Assembly: GCA_050701635.1 (NCBI GenBank)
Contig: JBOGDF010000091.1
Coordinates: 1 to 16,406, forward strand
Length of the DNA stretch: 16,406 nt
Source of the DNA: WHSM01 sp050701635
GTDB taxonomy: Bacteria > Actinomycetota > Actinomycetes > Mycobacteriales > Micromonosporaceae
Reading direction: 5' to 3'
Each line of letters starts with the position of its first letter. Position 1 is the first letter of the stretch. The notes below the pieces were generated by a model. It searched no databases and was not told the DNA's origin. It worked only from the letters and a program-made list of their open reading frames with translations. Below are positions 12,970-16,406 of this stretch, in pieces. The position numbers and the translations under genes were made by a program.

Positions 12970-14598
12970 GTGACTACGACACTCGAGGCGCCACCCGCCA
13001 CGACCGCCCCCGCCGACGCAACCGCCCCGGCCACCGACAGCTCGCCCGCCCACCCCGACGCCACATCGACCACGGCCCACGCCGCCACTGCGCCGGCCGC
13101 GGCCCACCAGGCAGCGACCGCCGCTGACACGGCCACTGCGTCAGTCGTGGCGACCGCCGACGGCGGCACGGACGCGGACACGGCGGAGGAGAGCCGGCCG
13201 TACCCGCGCAGGTGGTGGGGGCTGTGGGCGATCCTGGGTGCGACGCTGATGAACCTGCTCGACGGCACGGTCGGCAACGTGGCGGCCCCGGCCATCCGCG
13301 CCGACCTGGGCGGCTCGCTGTCGATGCTGCAGTGGATCGCGGCCGGCTACACGCTCGCGATGGCGATCGGCCTGCTGACCGGCGGGCGGCTCGGCGACAT
13401 GTACGGCCGGAAGCGGATGCTGATGGTCGGCGTGATCGGGTTCGTCGCCGCCTCACTCGCCTGCGGCCTGGCGGTCTCCCCGGAGACCCTGATCGCGGCG
13501 CGGGTGCTCCAAGGCGGCTTCGGCGCGCTGATGATCCCGCAGTGCTTCGGGTTGATCCGCGACCTGTTCGGCCGTGAGATGGGCAAGGCGTACGCCGCCT
13601 TCGGCCCGGCGATCGGGCTCGCCACCATCCTCGGACCGGTGGTCGCCGGGCTGCTGATCGACGCCGACCTGGGCGGCTCCGGATGGCGGATGATCTTCCT
13701 GATCAACCTGCCGCTGGGCGCGTTCTGCCTGGTCGTCGGCGCCAAGGTGCTGCCGTCCGCACAGCCCACTGCGCGCGGACAGCGGCTCGACGTGGTCGGC
13801 GCGATCATCGCCGGCGCCGGGATGAGCATGCTGGTCTACCCGCTGGTGCACGGTCGCGAGGCGGGCTGGCCGACCTGGTCGCTGGTGATGCTGGCGGCGT
13901 CGGTGCCGGTGCTCGCCGGGTTCGGGTGGTACCAGCTGCGGCGTACCCGGGCGGGGCGTACCCCGCTGGTGGAGCTGAGCGTGTTCGCGAAGCGCGCGTA
14001 CACCTCGGGAGTGGGTTTCGTGGTCCTGTTCTTCGGTGCGATCGTCGGCTTCTCGCTGGCGGTGGGGCTGTTCCTGCAGCTCGGTCTGCACTACAGCCCG
14101 CTGCAGGCGAGCGTGGCGATGGCGGCGTGGGCGGTCGGCGCGTTCGTCGGCACCGGCGCCAGCGCCGGGATGCAGAAGCTGGGCCGCAAGGTGCTCCACA
14201 TCGGACTGGTCCTGATGGTCGCCGGGCTGGCCGGGCTGTACCTGGTGCTCAGCACCGCCGGTGTCGAGCTGGGCGGCTGGGACCTGACCGCGCCGCTGTT
14301 CGTGTACGGCGCCGGGATGGGCATGATCTTCGTACCGCTGTTCGGGATCATCGTGGCCGGCGTCTCCGACCACGAGGTCGGGTCGGCGTCGGGGATGCTG
14401 GAGTCGTTCCAGCAGCTGGGCGCGTCGCTCGGGGTCGCCGGGCTCGGCACGGTCTTCTTCAGCGGCATCGGCGCGACCGCCGGCGCGGCCGACTTCCTGG
14501 CCTCGGCGAAGCTGATCACGTTGATCACGGTCGGCCTGACGGTCGCGACCTTCGCGGTCGGCTTCCTGCTCCCGAAGCAGTCCCGCGAAACCCATTAA
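12970..14598 (+). CDS. MFS transporter, DHA2 family (14-TM drug exporter)
   Basis: A 542-residue proton-driven drug exporter of the EmrB/QacA type in the inner membrane. Motif D1 is LMNLLDGTVGNVAAPAI (around 97), motif A is GGRLGDMYGRKR (138-149), motif B is RVLQGGFGALMIPQ, and motif C includes LGPVVAGLL. Hydrophobic stretches through to residue 535 fit 14 helices. GTG 12970-12972 has GGGAG 6 nt upstream; an earlier in-frame GTG at 12928 overlaps the -10 box and is rejected. Residues 1-75 are an unusual low-complexity Ala/Thr/Asp/Pro tail before the first helix. A TetR gene follows 93 nt later on the same strand and probably represses it. The substrate is unknown. Confidence 0.93.
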   Translation: MTTTLEAPPATTAPADATAPATDSSPAHPDATSTTAHAATAPAAAHQAATAADTATASVVATADGGTDADTAEESRPYPRRWWGLWAILGATLMNLLDGTVGNVAAPAIRADLGGSLSMLQWIAAGYTLAMAIGLLTGGRLGDMYGRKRMLMVGVIGFVAASLACGLAVSPETLIAARVLQGGFGALMIPQCFGLIRDLFGREMGKAYAAFGPAIGLATILGPVVAGLLIDADLGGSGWRMIFLINLPLGAFCLVVGAKVLPSAQPTARGQRLDVVGAIIAGAGMSMLVYPLVHGREAGWPTWSLVMLAASVPVLAGFGWYQLRRTRAGRTPLVELSVFAKRAYTSGVGFVVLFFGAIVGFSLAVGLFLQLGLHYSPLQASVAMAAWAVGAFVGTGASAGMQKLGRKVLHIGLVLMVAGLAGLYLVLSTAGVELGGWDLTAPLFVYGAGMGMIFVPLFGIIVAGVSDHEVGSASGMLESFQQLGASLGVAGLGTVFFSGIGATAGAADFLASAKLITLITVGLTVATFAVGFLLPKQSRETH

Positions 14599-14609
14599 CC
14601 CCTTTCGCT

Positions 14610-14649
14610 GGTACGGCTCGCGCCAGGTTTCCACGGTGCGGGCCGTACC
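14610..14649. terminator. Hairpin between MFS and TetR genes
   Basis: GGTACGGC (14610-14617) pairs perfectly with GCCGTACC (14642-14649), and an inner CGCGCC/GGTGCG stem (one G-U pair) closes the structure. There is no T tail. It follows the MFS stop by 11 nt and may terminate or attenuate read-through into the TetR gene. Confidence 0.5.
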
Positions 14650-14653
14650 GGCG

Positions 14654-14679
14654 TACTGTTAGAACAGAAGGCTCTGTTC
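14654..14679 (+). promoter_or_regulatory. TetR gene promoter with inverted-repeat operator
   Basis: GAACAGA-AGGC-TCTGTTC (14662-14679) is a perfect 7+4+7 inverted repeat just upstream of the ribosome site. TACTGT (14654-14659) may be the -10. This is the usual place for TetR self-repression. It shares the GAAC and GTTC ends with the palindrome at 12936-12943. Confidence 0.6.
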
Positions 14680-14691
14680 CGGAGGGACGAG

Positions 14692-15318
14692 ATGACCAAG
14701 CCGATGAGTGGCCGGCGCGCCCAGGCGGCCCGCAACGACCAGGTGATCCTCGACGCGGCGCGCGAGGTGTTCATCGCCAACCCGGCTGCTCCGATCGCGG
14801 CGGTCGCCGAGCGGGCGGGCGTCGGGATCAGCGCCCTCTACCGGCGGTACCCGAGCAAGGAGGAGCTGCTGCGCAAGCTGTGCGCCGACGGCCTGCGTAC
14901 GTACATCGCCGTGGTGGAGAAGGCGCTGGCCGACGACAGCGACCCGTGGACGGCGTTCGCGGACTTCATGCGCGGCGCCGTCGAGGCGGAGACCAGCTCG
15001 CTCACCCGGGCGCTCGCCGGCACGTTCAAGCCGACCGAGGAGCTGTACCGCGACGCCACTCGCGCCGCCGAGCTCAACAACGAGCTGATGCGGCGTACCA
15101 AGAAGGCGGGGGTGATCCGGCAGGACCTGGAGGTCCCCGACCTGGCGCTGATCTTCGAGCAGCTCTCCGCGATCAAGCTCGGCGACGCCGCCCGCAGCCG
15201 CGCGCTGCGCCAGCGCTACCTCGCGATCCTGCTGGATTCGCTGCGCGAGCCGCCGACCCACAGCCCGCTCCCCGAGCCCGCCCCCACCCCGCGCGAGCTG
15301 GAGAGCCGCTGGGGCTGA
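14692..15318 (+). CDS. TetR-family transcriptional repressor
   Basis: A 208-residue repressor. The N-terminal DNA-binding domain spans about 15-62: a first helix DQVILDAAREVF, then IAAVAERAGVGISALYRRYPSKEELL, the typical TetR helix-turn-helix. The remaining helices form the ligand-binding and dimer part and are not diagnostic. The tail is Pro-rich. ATG 14692 has GGAGG 6 nt upstream. The gene follows the exporter and both have palindromic operators, so it likely senses the exported compound. Confidence 0.93.
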   Translation: MTKPMSGRRAQAARNDQVILDAAREVFIANPAAPIAAVAERAGVGISALYRRYPSKEELLRKLCADGLRTYIAVVEKALADDSDPWTAFADFMRGAVEAETSSLTRALAGTFKPTEELYRDATRAAELNNELMRRTKKAGVIRQDLEVPDLALIFEQLSAIKLGDAARSRALRQRYLAILLDSLREPPTHSPLPEPAPTPRELESRWG

Positions 15319-15341
15319 CCGGGCGGTTGGTCGTCTGTCCG

Positions 15342-16406
15342 CTACCCGGCGAGGTAGAGGTAGGCGAGCCCGACCACGACCGCGACGACCATCACCAGGT
15401 TGAAGATCATCACAGCCGAGTAGCCGGTCGAGCGCTGTTCTCCCGGCGGGCCGATCGAGCCCCGGGCAAACGCCCAGCCCACCGGCGAGGTCCAGCTGTA
15501 CTCCAGGTTGGCGCCCCAGATCAGCTTGAACTGCGGCCTGAGCTGCTCGGTCACCGGCCCGGGGCTGGGGCCCCACTCGTCGGTCTTGCCGTGGTCGGCG
15601 TCGAACAGGTACGCGGTCAGCGTCGGGCGCTTGTTGACGTACGACGTCGGCAGCAGGTCGTAGCTGCAGCCGGAGCCCGGGGTCATGCCCAGGTTGCTCA
15701 TCTTCGGCTGGCTGGGCAGCGTGTTGTAGTGCACCCGCAGGTGGCCGTTGTCGCAGTAGCGCAGCCACTTGGAGGAGTCGGATTCGGAGCCGTTGCGCAG
15801 CCCGAAGGTGAGCGACCCGAGCTTCTTGCTCGCGGCGCTGCGCAGCTCGGTGGTGACGCTCCACTCGGTGGCGTACGCGCCGCCGTTGAATGCGCAGCTT
15901 CCGCCGGACGGCGCGCCCGGGTCGGCCTCGGCGATCTTCGTACCACCGGGTCGGTTGTTCCAGTTCGTCGAGGTGGAGATGCCGCCGCTCATCAGGTAGA
16001 GGTCGGCGCGGTCACCGCTCGGATTGCCGCTGTTGGACCAGGTGTGCCGCAGCGTCACCGCGAACTGTGCGGAGAGGATCGTCTTGCCGGCGTACACCGA
16101 CGTCGGCACCCGGTAGAACAGCCGCTTGATCTGGGAGTTCCCGCACCAGCCGGACGAGACCGGGCACAGCCCGAGCCCCTCGTCGTCCTTGCCGTCGAAC
16201 TTCCAGTACTCCTCGGACGCGTAGCCGCTGTCGATCATCGCCCACGCCGTACGCAGGTCGTCGCGGTAGACCGGGTCGATGTAGACCGGGTAGACGGTGT
16301 CCCGGCCGCGCAGCAGCTTCTGGTCCGGCACCAGGGTGAGCAGCTTGCCGCTCGCGGCGACCGCCACCGCGGCGCGCGTCCTGCCGGGCCGGTCCGGCCC
16401 CGCGGC
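15342..16406 (-). CDS. DNRLRE-domain surface protein with C-terminal membrane anchor, 5' end outside window
   Basis: The last 354 residues of a larger protein; the frame is open to the right edge and the visible GTG at 16365-16367 is internal. The sequence DTVYPVYIDPVY marks the start of a DNRLRE-type extracellular module as found in large secreted actinobacterial wall or RHS-like proteins. Next comes a beta-rich stretch with ISTSTNWNNRPGG and LRYCDNGHLRVHYN, then a segment (PTLTAYLFDAD, LRPQFKLIW) like the repeats that usually follow. Six cysteines suggest disulfides outside the cell. The C-terminus is unusual: about 20 hydrophobic residues (VMIFNLVMVVAVVVGLAYLYLAG) form a single membrane helix, where relatives usually continue with more extracellular repeats. 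This may be truncation and fusion to an anchor. It converges on the TetR gene with 23 nt between the stops. Confidence 0.75.
   Translation of the reverse strand, partial: AAGPDRPGRTRAAVAVAASGKLLTLVPDQKLLRGRDTVYPVYIDPVYRDDLRTAWAMIDSGYASEEYWKFDGKDDEGLGLCPVSSGWCGNSQIKRLFYRVPTSVYAGKTILSAQFAVTLRHTWSNSGNPSGDRADLYLMSGGISTSTNWNNRPGGTKIAEADPGAPSGGSCAFNGGAYATEWSVTTELRSAASKKLGSLTFGLRNGSESDSSKWLRYCDNGHLRVHYNTLPSQPKMSNLGMTPGSGCSYDLLPTSYVNKRPTLTAYLFDADHGKTDEWGPSPGPVTEQLRPQFKLIWGANLEYSWTSPVGWAFARGSIGPPGEQRSTGYSAVMIFNLVMVVAVVVGLAYLYLAG

Noticed and set aside
1..16406. CRISPR array, rRNA, prophage or attachment sites
   Set aside because: No regularly spaced repeats, no rRNA-like sequence and no integrase. 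The region next to tRNA-Tyr shows no duplicated tRNA end that I could find by eye.

Overview
The window is high-GC DNA with GTG starts, GGAGG-type ribosome binding sites, an AfsR/SARP-type regulator and a DNRLRE surface protein. Together these point to an actinomycete chromosome, probably Micromonosporaceae or a relative; the family is an inference from style. The two edge genes are both cut by the window.

Layout. 1-1948 (minus): a membrane-anchored GAF-GGDEF diguanylate cyclase running off the left edge, preceded by a 56-residue secreted peptide gene. 2249-2644 (plus): a YunG-family protein, convergent with 2647-5574 (minus), a 975-residue SARP/NB-ARC/TPR regulator. 5724-6053 (plus): cutA. 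6216-7907 (minus): a PfkB sugar kinase with a +1 frameshift, coupled to surE. 7987-8208 (plus): a zinc-ribbon-like small protein. 8278-8363 (minus): tRNA-Tyr. 8514-10098 (plus): yajQ and a MetE-C-terminus-like protein. 10152-11430 (minus): a short-chain dehydrogenase and a methyltransferase remnant. 11624-12788: a small Cys-rich protein (minus) divergent from an XRE regulator (plus). 12970-15318 (plus): a DHA2-type MFS exporter followed by a TetR regulator, each with an inverted-repeat operator; this looks like a self-contained drug-efflux unit. 15342-16406 (minus): a DNRLRE surface protein with a C-terminal membrane anchor, cut by the right edge.

The most unusual content is non-coding. Two related palindromic elements (6050-6219, 170 bp; 11005-11170, 166 bp) are each bounded by CTAG. 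Each is a near full-length imperfect inverted repeat with the same 15-nt apical core at its exact centre, read in opposite orientations. Their stems and terminal repeats differ in sequence but stay self-complementary. In both, the boundary CTAG supplies TAG stop codons: cutA and surE at the first, the methyltransferase remnant at the second. A 56-bp perfect palindrome (11554-11609) and a 64-bp imperfect one (12792-12855) are further stable hairpins between genes.

Other points of note are three genes whose -10 hexamer ends exactly 6 nt before the start codon (probable leaderless transcripts), the kinase frameshift, and a diguanylate cyclase without its inhibitory site.
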